From: Armatimonadota bacterium
GTDB lineage: Bacteria; Armatimonadota; Fimbriimonadia; Fimbriimonadales; Fimbriimonadaceae
Direction of reading: 5' to 3'
NCBI GenBank assembly: GCA_029781035.1
Contig: JAKOXK010000027.1
Span: 1 to 63,900 of the forward strand
DNA: 63,900 nucleotides
Each line of letters opens with the position of its first letter. Position 1 is the stretch's first letter. The notes under the pieces are model-generated. The model saw only the letters and a list, made by a program, of their open reading frames with translations, did not search any database and had not been told where the DNA came from. Of this stretch, positions 1 to 8,808 are shown piece after piece. Made by a program: the position numbers and the translations under genes.

Positions 1-1029
1 CATATAGGTGAAAACGAAGATGAGTCCCGTGTAGACGCCGACACCGACCCAGCCTTGCCACCGTTTGAAGTCTGGCGAAAAGAACTGCGCCAGCGAGTAG
101 AAGAAGGTGTTGAGTGGAGTGTTGACCGGAAATGCCGAAGCGACTTGGGCTGGCATATACACCAATGCGATCGCGAAGATGATCGGGATGACGCCAGCCA
201 TGTTGACAGAGATCGGCAAGTAGCTCGTCTGTCCGCCCACCGATTTGGTTCCGAAGTTCCGCCGCATGTGCTGGATCGGAATGCGCCTCTGGGCGATTGT
301 GAAGTAGACGATGAACCATGTCACGGCCAAGAACGCGATGACGATCAGGATCGCTTGCCACCACTGGACCAGTTGGTTTACCATGCTGGTCGCGATCACT
401 GAGCCAAGGTTTGGCAATGAGATGACGATGCCAGCAAAGATCAGGAGCGACACACCGTTACCGATGCCCTTCTCGGAGATCTGCTCGCCGAGCCACAGCA
501 GGAACATCGAACCGGTCGTCCAGAAAATGATGACGGCGAACTGGGCGATGCCAGGCAAAGCCGCGATCGGCGCGTATCCAGTACCCATCAAATGGAGCAG
601 GCTGAATCCCTGGAAAAAGCACAGCGCCAGCGTCAGGAGACGCGTGCGTTTGTTCTGTTGCCTTCGAGCGTATTCGCCGCCTTCCTGCAACTCCTTCTTC
701 CACACTGGGTTGGCCAGCGTGACTACCTGGAGAATGATGGAAGCCGTGATGTAGGGGCCGAGACCGAGGGCGAAGACAGACATTCGCCGGAAGGCACCGC
801 CACCGAACGTGTTCATCAAAGCGAAGAAGGGGATCTTCGCCAAGTTGGCGGCTGCATCTTGGGCGTTAATGCCAGGCAAGGGAACAGCCACATGGACGCC
901 TAAGACAAAGACGCCGAACACCATGAGCACGAACTTGATCCGAGACTGCAGGTCAGGATCGGCCCAAGCCAGCCGCAACGTGTCGGCCAGCGACATTCGT
1001 AGGCTGCCGCCACCCCCGCCTAAGGCCAT
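1..1029 (-). CDS. secY: Protein translocase subunit SecY, partial at C-terminus
   Basis: SecY forms the membrane channel of the Sec translocase with SecE and SecG. The reading frame opens at an ATG (1029-1027) just after rplO and stays open to the window edge, giving 343 residues of the usual 420-450; the C-terminus lies outside. The translation shows an amphipathic N-terminus with a glycine run (residues 4-8), and the plug and transmembrane pattern typical of SecY: PLPGIN near residue 45, the FGGGAFRRMS segment, LGLGPYITASII, and later the cytoplasmic loop with AQRRIPIQ and the VGGQTSYLP segment. It is the last visible gene of the spc operon, 3 nt after the rplO stop. Identity is certain from these motifs and from its position. 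Confidence 0.96.
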   Translation of the reverse strand, partial: MALGGGGGSLRMSLADTLRLAWADPDLQSRIKFVLMVFGVFVLGVHVAVPLPGINAQDAAANLAKIPFFALMNTFGGGAFRRMSVFALGLGPYITASIILQVVTLANPVWKKELQEGGEYARRQQNKRTRLLTLALCFFQGFSLLHLMGTGYAPIAALPGIAQFAVIIFWTTGSMFLLWLGEQISEKGIGNGVSLLIFAGIVISLPNLGSVIATSMVNQLVQWWQAILIVIAFLAVTWFIVYFTIAQRRIPIQHMRRNFGTKSVGGQTSYLPISVNMAGVIPIIFAIALVYMPAQVASAFPVNTPLNTFFYSLAQFFSPDFKRWQGWVGVGVYTGLIFVFTYM

Positions 1030-1032
1030 GTC

Positions 1033-1527
1033 TTACTTTTCCCTCGTGGACTTGTCTTTCTTCTTGGGCTGGCCCTTGGCTTCCGTGACGATGGTCACAC
1101 ACTCACCGCCAGCCTTGGCGATCTTGTCGCTCGCAGTCTTGCTGAACTGGTGCGCGTTCACGGTCAGCTTCTTGGAAAGCTCGCCATGACCCAGGACTTT
1201 GACACCGTCCATCGCTCCGTGGATCAGTCCCTTGGCGATCAGCGACTCCGGCGTGACGGCTTCGCCCTTCTCAAAGTGCTTCTCAAGAGCTTCGACGTTG
1301 ACGATCGCGAACTCTTTGTGGTTGATGTTTCTGAAGCCTTTCTTGACCGGCAACCGTCGATGGATCGGCGTTTGGCCCCCTTCGAACCAGGGACTGATCT
1401 GGCGCCTGGCCTTCTGACCCTTGGTACCGCGGGTGGCCGTCTTGCCCATGCCACTCCCGATGCCTCGGGCCACTCGGCGCTTCTTCTTCGTGCTGCCCTT
1501 TGACGGGCGCAGTTCATGGATGTTCAT
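1033..1527 (-). CDS. rplO: 50S ribosomal protein L15
   Basis: L15 is a late-assembly protein of the large ribosomal subunit. The 164-residue product opens with the classic MNIHELRPSKGS and carries the basic glycine-rich N-terminal extension (GIGSGMGKTATRGTKGQKAR), then GFEGGQ-like SPWFEGGQTPIHRRLPVKKGF. The ATG at 1527 overlaps the rpmD stop by one base (TGATG), implying coupled translation. An in-frame GTG one codon upstream is possible, but the ATG has the better-spaced AAGGA. The family's C-terminal KVLGHGELSKKLTV motif is present. The C-terminus ends in a Lys-rich tail (GQPKKKDKS) somewhat longer than in the E. coli protein. Confidence 0.96.
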   Translation of the reverse strand: MNIHELRPSKGSTKKKRRVARGIGSGMGKTATRGTKGQKARRQISPWFEGGQTPIHRRLPVKKGFRNINHKEFAIVNVEALEKHFEKGEAVTPESLIAKGLIHGAMDGVKVLGHGELSKKLTVNAHQFSKTASDKIAKAGGECVTIVTEAKGQPKKKDKSTREK

Positions 1528-1853
1528 CACTCAGATTCCTTTTTCTTGGCAGGCGCCTTTTTGGCGGGAGCTTTGGCGGTGGCCTTCGCTCCGCCCTCGG
1601 CCTTGGCGGGCTTTGTCGCTTGTACGGCTCCAGCGCTCAAGGCCTTCTTGCCTTTGCGTTTTCGGGTCTTGGTCACGCCGTCCACTTCTTCCACCTTCAA
1701 CAGGTGCTTCACGTGATGGACCATTCCCCGGATCACGGGGGTGTCCTCTTGGATGACCGACCGGTTGGTCTTGCGCAGACCGAGCGCGTGCACCGTCGCG
1801 CGGTTGCGCGGCGTCTCGCTGATCGTGCTCTTGGTAAGGGTGATCTTAAGCAT
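1527..1853 (-). CDS. rpmD: 50S ribosomal protein L30 with long Lys/Ala/Pro tail
   Basis: L30 is a small protein of the large subunit. The first about 60 residues are ordinary L30: LKITLTKSTI, then the TVHALGLRKTNRSV motif and a VRGM-type PVIRGMVHHVKHLLKVEE segment. The protein does not stop at the usual 58-60 residues but continues to 108 with a low-complexity tail of Lys, Ala and Pro (for example KATAKAPAKKAPAKKKESE). The ATG has a very strong GAGGAGGAG Shine-Dalgarno and lies inside the rpsE end (8-bp overlap). The tail resembles histone-H1-like basic extensions on ribosomal proteins of other lineages; its role is unknown and RNA contact is inference. Confidence 0.95.
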   Translation of the reverse strand: MLKITLTKSTISETPRNRATVHALGLRKTNRSVIQEDTPVIRGMVHHVKHLLKVEEVDGVTKTRKRKGKKALSAGAVQATKPAKAEGGAKATAKAPAKKAPAKKKESE

Positions 1854-2436
1854 GGAACTCCTCCTCCTTCCTGGCTTTGGCGAGCCACGGCACGAGATGG
1901 TTCACGTCCGCGCCGCGTTTGCTGGCGGCTTCTTCAGGCGCGGCGAGTTCACGAAAAGCCTTGACCGTGGCGTAGGCCACGTTAGTGCCGTTCCGACTAC
2001 CCAGGCACTTGGCGAGCACGTCGTGCACGCCTGCAGCCTCTAAGCACTGGCGGACAGCGCTTCCGGCTTTGACGCCCGTACCGGGAGAAGCCGGCTTGAG
2101 AACGACGGTTGCGGCACCGTACCGCGCCGTCACCTCGTGCGGGATTGTGGCACCGATCATGGGCACGCGGAACATGCTCTTTCTCGCGGCGTCCTCCGCC
2201 TTCTTGATGGCGTCGGGAATACCACGAGCTTTGCCCAGGCCCACACCGACCGACCCTTTGTTGTCGCCGACGACGACGAGGATCGACCACGAAGCGGTCT
2301 TGCCGCCTTTGTGGGTCTTGAAGACTTTGTTCGAGCGGATGACGCGGACGTCCAGCTGCGGCCCTTCGGGCTGCCGACCGTCCCTGGGTTGGTTCGACGG
2401 CTGACGCCGTCCGATGAGTCTTGGTCCTCGTGCCAT
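1846..2436 (-). CDS. rpsE: 30S ribosomal protein S5
   Basis: S5 belongs to the small subunit and is involved in decoding accuracy. The 196-residue product carries the double-stranded-RNA-binding fold near residues 30-90 (RVIRSNKVFKTHKGGKTASW, then VVVGDNKGSVGVGLGKA) and the C-terminal ribosomal fold with the hallmark ASPGTGVKAGSAVRQCLEAAGV and KCLGSRNGTNV. I chose the ATG at 2436, one base after the rplR stop. A longer frame reaches ten codons further upstream but would overlap rplR and add a non-conserved stretch. The C-terminus includes an Ala/Glu-rich segment before the end. Confidence 0.96.
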   Translation of the reverse strand: MARGPRLIGRRQPSNQPRDGRQPEGPQLDVRVIRSNKVFKTHKGGKTASWSILVVVGDNKGSVGVGLGKARGIPDAIKKAEDAARKSMFRVPMIGATIPHEVTARYGAATVVLKPASPGTGVKAGSAVRQCLEAAGVHDVLAKCLGSRNGTNVAYATVKAFRELAAPEEAASKRGADVNHLVPWLAKARKEEEFHA

Positions 2437-2437
2437 G

Positions 2438-2791
2438 TTAGAACTCCAACCCCGCTTCGCGCGCACCGTCGGCCAGACTTGCGATCACTCCGTGGTACCG
2501 GAAACCGCCGCGGTCGAAGACGACCGATCTGATGCCGGCCTTCTGGGCCCGTTCGGCGACCGCTTTGCCGACGAGCTTGGCGCCGTCGGCGTTGTCCGAC
2601 GCTTTGAGGTCCTTCTCTTGGCTGCTCGCGGCGACCAAGGTCGTGCCTTTCACGTCGTCGATGATCTGCGCCGTAATGTGCTTGTTGCTCTTGTACACCG
2701 CGAGCCGGGGTCTCTCCGTGGTGCCCTTGAGCTGCTTGCGGATCCGCTCGTGCCGGACCACCCTCATCACGCTTCTTGACTTCGTTGCCAT
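2438..2791 (-). CDS. rplR: 50S ribosomal protein L18
   Basis: L18 binds 5S rRNA and helps install it in the central protuberance. The 117 residues match the bacterial family in length and order: [27 protein letters not shown] near residues 13-40, the [10 protein letters not shown]-like segment ([12 protein letters not shown]), [13 protein letters not shown], and the terminal [28 protein letters not shown]. It starts two bases after the rplF stop and ends one base before rpsE, so it is part of the continuous spc transcript. Confidence 0.96.
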   Translation of the reverse strand: MATKSRSVMRVVRHERIRKQLKGTTERPRLAVYKSNKHITAQIIDDVKGTTLVAASSQEKDLKASDNADGAKLVGKAVAERAQKAGIRSVVFDRGGFRYHGVIASLADGAREAGLEF

Positions 2792-2793
2792 CG

Positions 2794-3348
2794 TTACTTA
2801 CCTGCCCTCTTGCCGGGCCGTAGTTTCACGACCTCGCCCTGGTAGCGGACACCCTTGCCTTTGTAGGGGTCCGGCTTACGCGTCTTGCGGACGTCGGCTG
2901 CGACCTGTCCGACCGCGGCTTTGTCGATGCCCTTGACCGTGATCCTGGTGATACGGCTCTTGTCCTCGGCGCCGATCTCGAAGTCGACACCGTTGGGCGG
3001 GGTCAACTTGATCTGGTGCGAGTAGCCCAGGCTCAACACGAGGGTCTTGCCTTCAAGTGTGGCCCGATAGCCGACACCGTGAATCTCAAGCATCTTGCTG
3101 TGCCCGTTGGTCACGCCTTCGACCATGTTGTTGATCAGTGTCCGAGCCAGCCCGTGTTGGCTGCGGTTAAAGCTGTCGTTGTCAGGCCTTTCGATCTGGA
3201 TGTGGCCGTCTTCCTGCTTGACCGTCAGGCTCGGAGCGATCCGAGATCGCAACTCGCCCTTTGGCCCTTTGACTGTGACCATCCCAGATTCCACGGCGAC
3301 AGTGACGTTGCCGGGCACCTTGATCGGTTTCAATCCAATTCGACTCAT
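2794..3348 (-). CDS. rplF: 50S ribosomal protein L6
   Basis: L6 sits near the factor-binding site of the large subunit. The 184-residue protein begins [15 protein letters not shown], the standard L6 start, and contains two copies of the L6 fold: residues about 10-80 ([10 protein letters not shown]) and 85-175. The second ends in the signature [37 protein letters not shown]. Gaps to rpsH and rplR are 2 nt each. Confidence 0.97.
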   Translation of the reverse strand: MSRIGLKPIKVPGNVTVAVESGMVTVKGPKGELRSRIAPSLTVKQEDGHIQIERPDNDSFNRSQHGLARTLINNMVEGVTNGHSKMLEIHGVGYRATLEGKTLVLSLGYSHQIKLTPPNGVDFEIGAEDKSRITRITVKGIDKAAVGQVAADVRKTRKPDPYKGKGVRYQGEVVKLRPGKRAGK

Positions 3349-3350
3349 CT

Positions 3351-3746
3351 CTACCAGACCTCGCAGATCACTTCGCCGCCAATGCGCTTTCTTCGTGCGT
3401 CGCGGTCAGACATGACACCTTGGCTGGTCGTCAGGATCCGGGTCGTCAGGCCACTGCGGACAGGACGGAGCTCGGTCGTGGCCTTGTAGACACGCAGACC
3501 AGGCTTGCTGACGCGACGAATGTTGTGGATGACCGGCTTGCGGCGTTGGTCGTATTTGAGGTGGACCCGAACGCTCGGGAACTTGCCCTCAGTGATGACC
3601 TCGTAACCGGTGATGAAACCCTCCACCTGGAGGATCTTGAGAACTTCGAGTTTGATTTTGCTGACCGGTGCGTCAACGTGCAGCAGATTGGCGTTGAGGC
3701 CGTTCTTGATGCGCGCCAAGAGGTCAGCGATTGGATCGCTGTGCAT
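3351..3746 (-). CDS. rpsH: 30S ribosomal protein S8
   Basis: S8 binds the central domain of 16S rRNA and in E. coli also represses its own operon. The chosen ATG at 3746 gives 131 residues beginning MHSDPIADLLARIKNG, the usual S8 N-terminus. The frame is open further upstream through rpsN, but that extension is the rpsN region in another frame. The C-terminal RNA-binding motif is intact: SKPGLRVYK, then a GLTTRILTTSQGVMSDRDARR segment. It follows rpsN by 7 nt. I could not judge whether an S8 autoregulatory site exists in the leader. Confidence 0.96.
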   Translation of the reverse strand: MHSDPIADLLARIKNGLNANLLHVDAPVSKIKLEVLKILQVEGFITGYEVITEGKFPSVRVHLKYDQRRKPVIHNIRRVSKPGLRVYKATTELRPVRSGLTTRILTTSQGVMSDRDARRKRIGGEVICEVW

Positions 3747-3753
3747 GGGTTCC

Positions 3754-3939
3754 TTACCAACTTGACTTGACGACGCCCGGGAGCAAGCCCTTGTGGGCCA
3801 TCTCTCGGAAGCAGACACGGCAGATGCCAAAGTAACGGATGTACCCGCTGTCGCGGCCGCACTGGCTGCACCGGTTGTAGCCCCTGACTTTGAACTTGGG
3901 CTTACGTTTCTGTTTGACGATAAGGCATGTCTTGGCCAT
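3754..3939 (-). CDS. rpsN: 30S ribosomal protein S14, zinc-binding type
   Basis: This is the short, zinc-ribbon form of S14 (type Z), 61 residues long. It begins [16 protein letters not shown] and carries two Cys pairs, CSQC and CRVC, at about residues 24-27 and 40-43 that would hold one zinc ion; the C+ form is used by bacteria not restricted for zinc. A GGTGGAG Shine-Dalgarno stands before the ATG. It is the first gene of this operon. In the standard spc order rplN-rplX-rplE would precede it, but none is found here, and the next gene upstream is the unrelated divergent gmd. Confidence 0.96.
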   Translation of the reverse strand: MAKTCLIVKQKRKPKFKVRGYNRCSQCGRDSGYIRYFGICRVCFREMAHKGLLPGVVKSSW

Positions 3940-4328
3940 AGTTTCTCCACCGTTGCCGAACCGGTTTGCTCGTGGAGCACAGGCGGCCTGCCTGTGCCGT
4001 GCGCCGTTTGGGCGTCTCGCTCCGTCCTTCTGAGAAAGGGCGTGTCACGTGCACCTGGCCCGTGGCTAGGTTCTCGTCCGTCAGGCACACTGGCGGACGG
4101 TCGTGAATGATACCCTACTCGGGTGAGCCGATGGGCCAGTCCCACGCACCCTTGAACTCAGGCTCAAGGCCCGTCTGACGGCAAGTCCCATTTTGACGGA
4201 GCAGGGCCGGGATGGTCTCGTTCCGCCTCGGCCAAGACTCCGGGCCACGGACTACTCAGGACTGGACATTCCTGCCGATAATCTAGAGATCAGGGCTGGC
4301 AAGGTAGCCTGATCCAGGCAAGAACGGC
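3940..4328. promoter_or_regulatory. Divergent intergenic region: ribosomal operon leader and gmd promoter region
   Basis: This 389-bp gap separates the divergent rpsN and gmd and must carry both promoters. No convincing gene is present; reading frames here lack recognisable protein content. On the rpsN side there is a perfect 8-bp hairpin (arms 3977-3984 and 3990-3997) about 40 nt upstream of the rpsN ATG, inside the presumed mRNA leader, which could act in regulation. A GATAAT-like hexamer at 4277-4282 is a possible gmd -10, but no good -35 stands at the right distance. Confidence 0.5.
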
Positions 4329-5423
4329 ATGAAGCGCGCACTCATCACCGGTATCACGGGCCAGGACGGGGCCTATCTGGCCGAACTCCTCCTTTGTCGG
4401 GGCTACGAGGTTCACGGCATCAAACGGCGGTCGAGCCTGTTCAACACACAGAGGATCGACCACCTTTTCCACGACGCCCATGAGGCCGGACTGCCGTTCC
4501 ACCTTCACTATGGTGACCTCACCGATACCAGTTCGCTGATTCGGATCATCCAGCAAACCCAGCCGGACGAAATCTACAACTTGGGCGCCCAGAGCCATGT
4601 CAAGGTCAGTTTCGACTCCCCGGAGTACACGGCCGAGACGGACGCGGTGGGGACTCTACGGATTCTCGAAGCGATCCGCATCCTGGGAATGGAGAAGAAA
4701 GTCCGGTTTTATCAAGCTTCGACTTCAGAGCTGTACGGACTCGTGCAGGAGTCGCCCCAGACGGAGAAGACGCCCTTCTACCCCCGGTCACCTTACGCCG
4801 CCGCGAAGCTCTATGCGTACTGGATCACGGTCAACTATCGGGAGGCGTATGGCATTTTCGCCTGCAACGGCATACTCTTCAACCACGAGTCTCCGCTTCG
4901 CGGGGAGACGTTCGTGACCCGGAAAGTCACCCGGGGCGCGGCGCGCATCAAGCTAGGGCTCCAACAGGCGCTCTACATGGGCAATCTCAATTCCCTACGC
5001 GACTGGGGCCATGCGCGCGACTATGCAGAAGGGATGTGGCTCATGCTTCAACAAAACGAGCCAGATGACTATGTACTCGCCACCGGACGCCAATACTCGA
5101 TCCGGCATCTCTGCGAACTTGCCTTTCGAGAGGCTGGCATCGACCTCGAGTGGCGAGGTGAAGGGGAAGCCGAAAAGGGAATCGATCAGGCCACGGGTCG
5201 TGAACTCATCCATATCGATCCCGTCTATTACCGGCCCACTGAGGTTGAGACGTTGTTGGGCGACGCGTCCAAGGCCAAGTCGAAACTCGGTTGGGAACCA
5301 CAAACGACCTTCGAGGAACTCATCCACGAGATGGTCGCGCGGGACATGGAAGAAGCCGAGAAAGAGGCGCTGACCCGGAGAGAGGGATACCAGACGTATG
5401 CCAGCGTTGAAGAAGGGCGATAA
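4329..5423 (+). CDS. gmd: GDP-mannose 4,6-dehydratase
   Basis: Converts GDP-D-mannose to GDP-4-keto-6-deoxy-D-mannose, the first step to GDP-L-fucose and related deoxy sugars for cell-surface glycans. It is a short-chain dehydrogenase-fold protein of 364 residues, normal for the family. The NADP-binding GITGQDG motif is at 8-14, the catalytic Thr in STSELYG near 132 and the YxxxK pair at Tyr156/Lys160. The GMD-typical RRSS (residues 33-36) and the [15 protein letters not shown] segment are present. The last 26 bp overlap fcl, which supplies the next step, so the two are co-translated. Confidence 0.95.
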   Translation: MKRALITGITGQDGAYLAELLLCRGYEVHGIKRRSSLFNTQRIDHLFHDAHEAGLPFHLHYGDLTDTSSLIRIIQQTQPDEIYNLGAQSHVKVSFDSPEYTAETDAVGTLRILEAIRILGMEKKVRFYQASTSELYGLVQESPQTEKTPFYPRSPYAAAKLYAYWITVNYREAYGIFACNGILFNHESPLRGETFVTRKVTRGAARIKLGLQQALYMGNLNSLRDWGHARDYAEGMWLMLQQNEPDDYVLATGRQYSIRHLCELAFREAGIDLEWRGEGEAEKGIDQATGRELIHIDPVYYRPTEVETLLGDASKAKSKLGWEPQTTFEELIHEMVARDMEEAEKEALTRREGYQTYASVEEGR

Positions 5424-6330
5424 GGTTTACGTGGCCGGACACACCGGCCTTGTCGGTTCTGCGATCTACCGACGGCTGCAACGTGACGGCCTTTATGAAG
5501 TCATCGGCAGAACGATCGACGAGATGGATCTCCAGGATCAAGCCGCCACGCGCCGATTCCTGGAAGCGGAGAAACCGGAGGCTATCGTTTTGGCGGCGGC
5601 CATGGTCGGTGGCATCAAGGCGAACAGCACCCGTCCAGCCGAATTCATCGGAATCAACCTGAACATCCAGCAGTCTGTGATTTGGGGAGCCCATTTGGCT
5701 GAAATCCAAAACTTGCTGTTTCTCGGCTCGAGCTGTATCTATCCCAGGGAGACCTCACAGCCGATCCCGGAAAGCGCGCTTTTGACCGGGCCGCTCGAGC
5801 CGACGAACGCTCCGTACGCCATTGCCAAGATCGCGGGCCTCACGCTGTGCGACTCACTCCGGCGCCAATATGGCCGGAACTACTTCACGGTGATGCCTCC
5901 GAACGCGTACGGCCCGGGCGACAACTTTGATCCAGCTGGCTCCCACGTCATGGCGGCGCTGATTCGTCGTTTCCACGAGCACCTCCCAGACAAGCCCGTC
6001 ACCTGTTGGGGCACGGGGACCCCCCGTCGCGAGTTCCTGCACAGCGACGACATCGCTGAAGCTTGTGTCTTCCTGTTGGAGCGGGAGACTGCTCCATCAA
6101 TGGTGAACGTCGGGACAGGAACGTCGATCAGCATAAGGGAACTGGCTCAGACCGTTCAACGTGTCGTTGGGCACTCCGGCGAGATCGAGTGGGACACTTC
6201 GATGCCTGACGGTTTCCCTGAGAAGACGAACGACGTTTCCCTGTTGTACGAACTCGGTTGGCGGCCCAGAATTGGATTGGAGGAAGGCGTTAGGGCTGCC
6301 TACGAGTGGTTCAAAGCCAACCGGGCTTGA
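5398..6330 (+). CDS. fcl: GDP-L-fucose synthase
   Basis: Epimerises and reduces the Gmd product with NADPH to GDP-L-fucose in the cytoplasm. The 310-residue protein has the family's GHTGLVG nucleotide motif at 14-20, a GSSCIYP segment with the active-site Ser near 111, and Tyr140/Lys144 (YAIAK). The GGIKAN and [13 protein letters not shown] blocks are diagnostic. It starts within the gmd end, so the two enzymes form a two-step operon. Nothing else for fucose transfer lies next to them; the following gene is an unrelated secreted protein. Confidence 0.95.
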   Translation: MPALKKGDKVYVAGHTGLVGSAIYRRLQRDGLYEVIGRTIDEMDLQDQAATRRFLEAEKPEAIVLAAAMVGGIKANSTRPAEFIGINLNIQQSVIWGAHLAEIQNLLFLGSSCIYPRETSQPIPESALLTGPLEPTNAPYAIAKIAGLTLCDSLRRQYGRNYFTVMPPNAYGPGDNFDPAGSHVMAALIRRFHEHLPDKPVTCWGTGTPRREFLHSDDIAEACVFLLERETAPSMVNVGTGTSISIRELAQTVQRVVGHSGEIEWDTSMPDGFPEKTNDVSLLYELGWRPRIGLEEGVRAAYEWFKANRA

Positions 6331-6448
6331 TACTCGGTGAGAGCGCGCTTAGACCCTGGCTCAATCCGTCGATGTGGTGCCGTTGCGGCTTTCCGCCGGG
6401 TGCATAACGGTCACTCAATCCTCTTCCCGTTGGTAACATTCCTTTCTG

Positions 6449-7942
6449 ATGATTGGGTGCGTCTTGGCCGCGTGTGCGATCGGACAACCGTCTGCGAACC
6501 TGCCTCCCTTGGGCACCAACCTTGCTGGGGTGTCTGATTGGACCACTGAATGGCCCTTTGTGGACGCGATGAAGATCTCGCGCCCTTGGGTCAGTCAAAA
6601 AGAAGGGGCGCCTTGGGGCCAAGGTGGGCCGTTGGAGGTGGACGAGTTGGGCGACGTCAAGAGCTTGAAGCCGGGTCAATACGCCGAGACCGTCATGTTC
6701 TCAAACGGGCACAACCCGAAGGGCGCCTACACGCTCACATGGAAAGGGGTAGGCGAGTTCGACGCTCACCTGGGAAGCAAGCTCGAGATGGAGGCACCTG
6801 GCAAAGCCAAGATCCAGGTCGATGGCGACAAGGGGGTGTTTCTGATGCTCAAGAAGGTCGATCCAGCGGATCCACCCCATGACATTCATCTCTTCATGCC
6901 GGGCTATAACTCCGGAAGCCCAACGTACCACCCCATTTTTCTGCAGCGCATGTCCCTCTACCGGAGCCTCCGGTTCATGGACTGGGGCGCGACGAATGGT
7001 AACCCCCTCAAGCACTGGTCAGACCGGCCGACTGTGCAGCAGCGAACCTATTCGGGGCCGAAAGGCGTGCCTCTTGAGGCCATGATCGACCTTGCGAACA
7101 CGAAGCGGGCTATTCCCTGGTTCTGCGTGCCCCACGAAGCCGACGACGATTACGTGGCTCATATGGCAGAGCTCATCAAGCAGCGGCTCCTGCCAGGGCT
7201 GAGGGTCATCGTCGAGTATTCAAACGAGTGCTGGAACACCGGGTTCGAACAAGCCCGCTGGTGCCAGTCGCGGGGAAAGGAACTCGGTCTTGCCCCGGAC
7301 GACGGTAAGGCCGGTCTTCGCTTCTACTCGCGACGCAGCGTCGAGGTGTTCGCGATCTTTGAGAAGGTCTTCGGTGGAGCGTCGCGCCTGATCCGGGTCC
7401 TCAGTGCCCAGTCGGCGAACCCATCGACGGGCGAAGAGGTTCTGAACTGGGAAGGCGCTTGGAAGCACGCCGACTGCGTGGGAGTGGCGCCTTACTTCGG
7501 CTATGAGTGGGGCACGTCCGGAAAGGCCGAGGCCACCAAAGCCGGCGGACTCACGGGTTTGTTCGATTCCTTGACGCAAGAGATTGACGGACAACTGAAG
7601 AGGAACGTGGACGCTTATGCGTCGATGGCCTCACAGAAGCGACTCGCCCTCGTCGCTTATGAGGGTGGTCAACACTTGGTTGGGATCGGGCCCTTTCAGG
7701 ACGACGCCGATCTCAACTCACTGTTCGATCAAGCGAACAGAAGCGACAAGATGCGCGAGGCGTACCTCCAGAGCCTCAAATCATGGCGGCGGGCGGGCGG
7801 CTCGCTCTTCATGCATTTCACTGACTGTGCCCCCAATTCCAAGTACGGAAGGTGGGGAGCAATCGAGTACCAGGATCAAGACCCCCAGTCATCGGTCAAG
7901 AACGTGGCGCTAGTCCAGTTCGGTCTGTTCCCTGACCGGTAG
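6449..7942 (+). CDS. Secreted protein with glycosidase-like TIM-barrel features
   Basis: The function is not known. The 497-residue product starts MIGCVLAACAIG, a very short hydrophobic leader whose LAAC could be a lipoprotein cleavage site. An in-frame stop just upstream (6434-6436) excludes a longer start. The middle of the protein reads like a (beta/alpha)8 glycosidase-type domain: IDLANTKRAIPWFCVPHEADDDY, then VIVEYSNECWNTGF, where the NE pair resembles the acid/base Glu of clan GH-A enzymes, and later LALVAYEGGQH, a possible nucleophile Glu. I recall similar proteins annotated as cellulose-binding or carbohydrate-related in large soil bacteria. It follows fcl after 118 bp. Glycan activity is inference. 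Confidence 0.6.
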   Translation: MIGCVLAACAIGQPSANLPPLGTNLAGVSDWTTEWPFVDAMKISRPWVSQKEGAPWGQGGPLEVDELGDVKSLKPGQYAETVMFSNGHNPKGAYTLTWKGVGEFDAHLGSKLEMEAPGKAKIQVDGDKGVFLMLKKVDPADPPHDIHLFMPGYNSGSPTYHPIFLQRMSLYRSLRFMDWGATNGNPLKHWSDRPTVQQRTYSGPKGVPLEAMIDLANTKRAIPWFCVPHEADDDYVAHMAELIKQRLLPGLRVIVEYSNECWNTGFEQARWCQSRGKELGLAPDDGKAGLRFYSRRSVEVFAIFEKVFGGASRLIRVLSAQSANPSTGEEVLNWEGAWKHADCVGVAPYFGYEWGTSGKAEATKAGGLTGLFDSLTQEIDGQLKRNVDAYASMASQKRLALVAYEGGQHLVGIGPFQDDADLNSLFDQANRSDKMREAYLQSLKSWRRAGGSLFMHFTDCAPNSKYGRWGAIEYQDQDPQSSVKNVALVQFGLFPDR

Positions 7943-7967
7943 GTCTATACTCGCTCGAAAGGCCCGC

Positions 7968-8555
7968 ATGGACGGTTCCACCCTGCGTCGAGAGTTCGAG
8001 TCCAATCTGGCGCCCGTCGCGGGAGTCGCGTACCGTGTCGCCTACAACTTGACGCGCGACCGAGAGGACGCAGTGGATTTGGTGCAAGACGCGACCGTGC
8101 TTGCTTTTCGCGCCTATGAAGGCTTCCGACGCGGCAGCAACTTCCGAGCCTGGTTCCTGCGGATCCTCACCAACCGTTTCCTCAAGACTCGCTCCCGCAA
8201 GCGCGTCGAGTCGGTGTCGTTGGATGACACGGAGGACGTGTATTTGTTCAAGAAGTCACGGGAGGCCGGATTGTTGGGGAACTCAGAGGATCCAGCTAGG
8301 CTTGTTTTGGATGGACTCGACGTGGAGGCCGTGCAAGAAGCGATGGACCGGCTCCCCGAGGAGTTCAAGATGGCGGCGGTCCTGTACTTTTTGAACGACT
8401 TCAGTTATGAACAGATAGCGGACGTGCTTGAGATCCCGGTTGGCACAGTTCGTTCACGGCTCCACCGAGGTCGCAAGATCCTGCAGAAGGAGCTTTGGGA
8501 TGTTGCGGAAGCTCGAGGGATCGTGAGTCGAGGGGAGGGAAGCACCGATGTCTGA
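7968..8555 (+). CDS. ECF-type RNA polymerase sigma factor
   Basis: A 195-residue extracytoplasmic-function sigma factor. Region 2 spans roughly residues 15-85, with the DAVDLVQDATVLAFRAYEGF helix and FRAWFLRILTNRFL that bind core RNA polymerase and the -10 element. Region 4 spans about 120-175, with the LPEEFKMAAVLYFLNDFSYE helix and the helix-turn-helix IADVLEIPVGTVRSRLHRGR that reads the -35. The gene overlaps the following zinc-finger anti-sigma gene by 8 bp, a common pair in which the anti-sigma factor holds the sigma inactive. Its regulon cannot be told from the window. Confidence 0.93.
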   Translation: MDGSTLRREFESNLAPVAGVAYRVAYNLTRDREDAVDLVQDATVLAFRAYEGFRRGSNFRAWFLRILTNRFLKTRSRKRVESVSLDDTEDVYLFKKSREAGLLGNSEDPARLVLDGLDVEAVQEAMDRLPEEFKMAAVLYFLNDFSYEQIADVLEIPVGTVRSRLHRGRKILQKELWDVAEARGIVSRGEGSTDV

Positions 8556-8790
8556 GCCGTGCGCGTTCGACTGCTACCAAGCGTTCAAGAGGCTAGACGA
8601 CTTTGTAGACCGTGAGCTGACGGGCGAGGAAATGGAGCAGGTCAAGCGGCACCTCGAACTTTGTGAAGCCTGTGCGATCGAGTTCCAGTTCGAGGACGAC
8701 GTTCTCAAGTGCCTGAAGGAAAAGCTCCAGCGCATCGACCTGCCTCCGGATCTGATGCAGCGCCTGAGCTCAGCCTTGGACGAAGCTTGA
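8548..8790 (+). CDS. Putative zinc-finger anti-sigma factor
   Basis: An 80-residue protein with the zf-HC2/ZAS signature: His-x3-Cys-x2-Cys (HLELCEAC, near residues 33-40) preceded by a DDFVDRELTGEE helix. Such proteins bind their cognate ECF sigma factor, and many respond to redox changes through the zinc site. Here the protein is soluble and ends soon after the finger, with no membrane segment, so it resembles RsrA-like cytoplasmic anti-sigma factors. It overlaps the sigma gene by 8 bp and ends 18 bp before the stop of the convergent downstream gene. Confidence 0.88.
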   Translation: MSEPCAFDCYQAFKRLDDFVDRELTGEEMEQVKRHLELCEACAIEFQFEDDVLKCLKEKLQRIDLPPDLMQRLSSALDEA

Positions 8791-8808
8791 GCCCAGACGC
8801 CTTCTACT

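Noticed and set aside
458-903. Several open frames on both strands within 55-903
   Set aside because: They are shadows of the secY frame, which reads continuously from the ATG at 1029 to the window edge.
4263-4282. TGGACA and GATAAT as a gmd promoter
   Set aside because: The two hexamers are only 8 bp apart, far from the usual 17, and no better -35 lies upstream.
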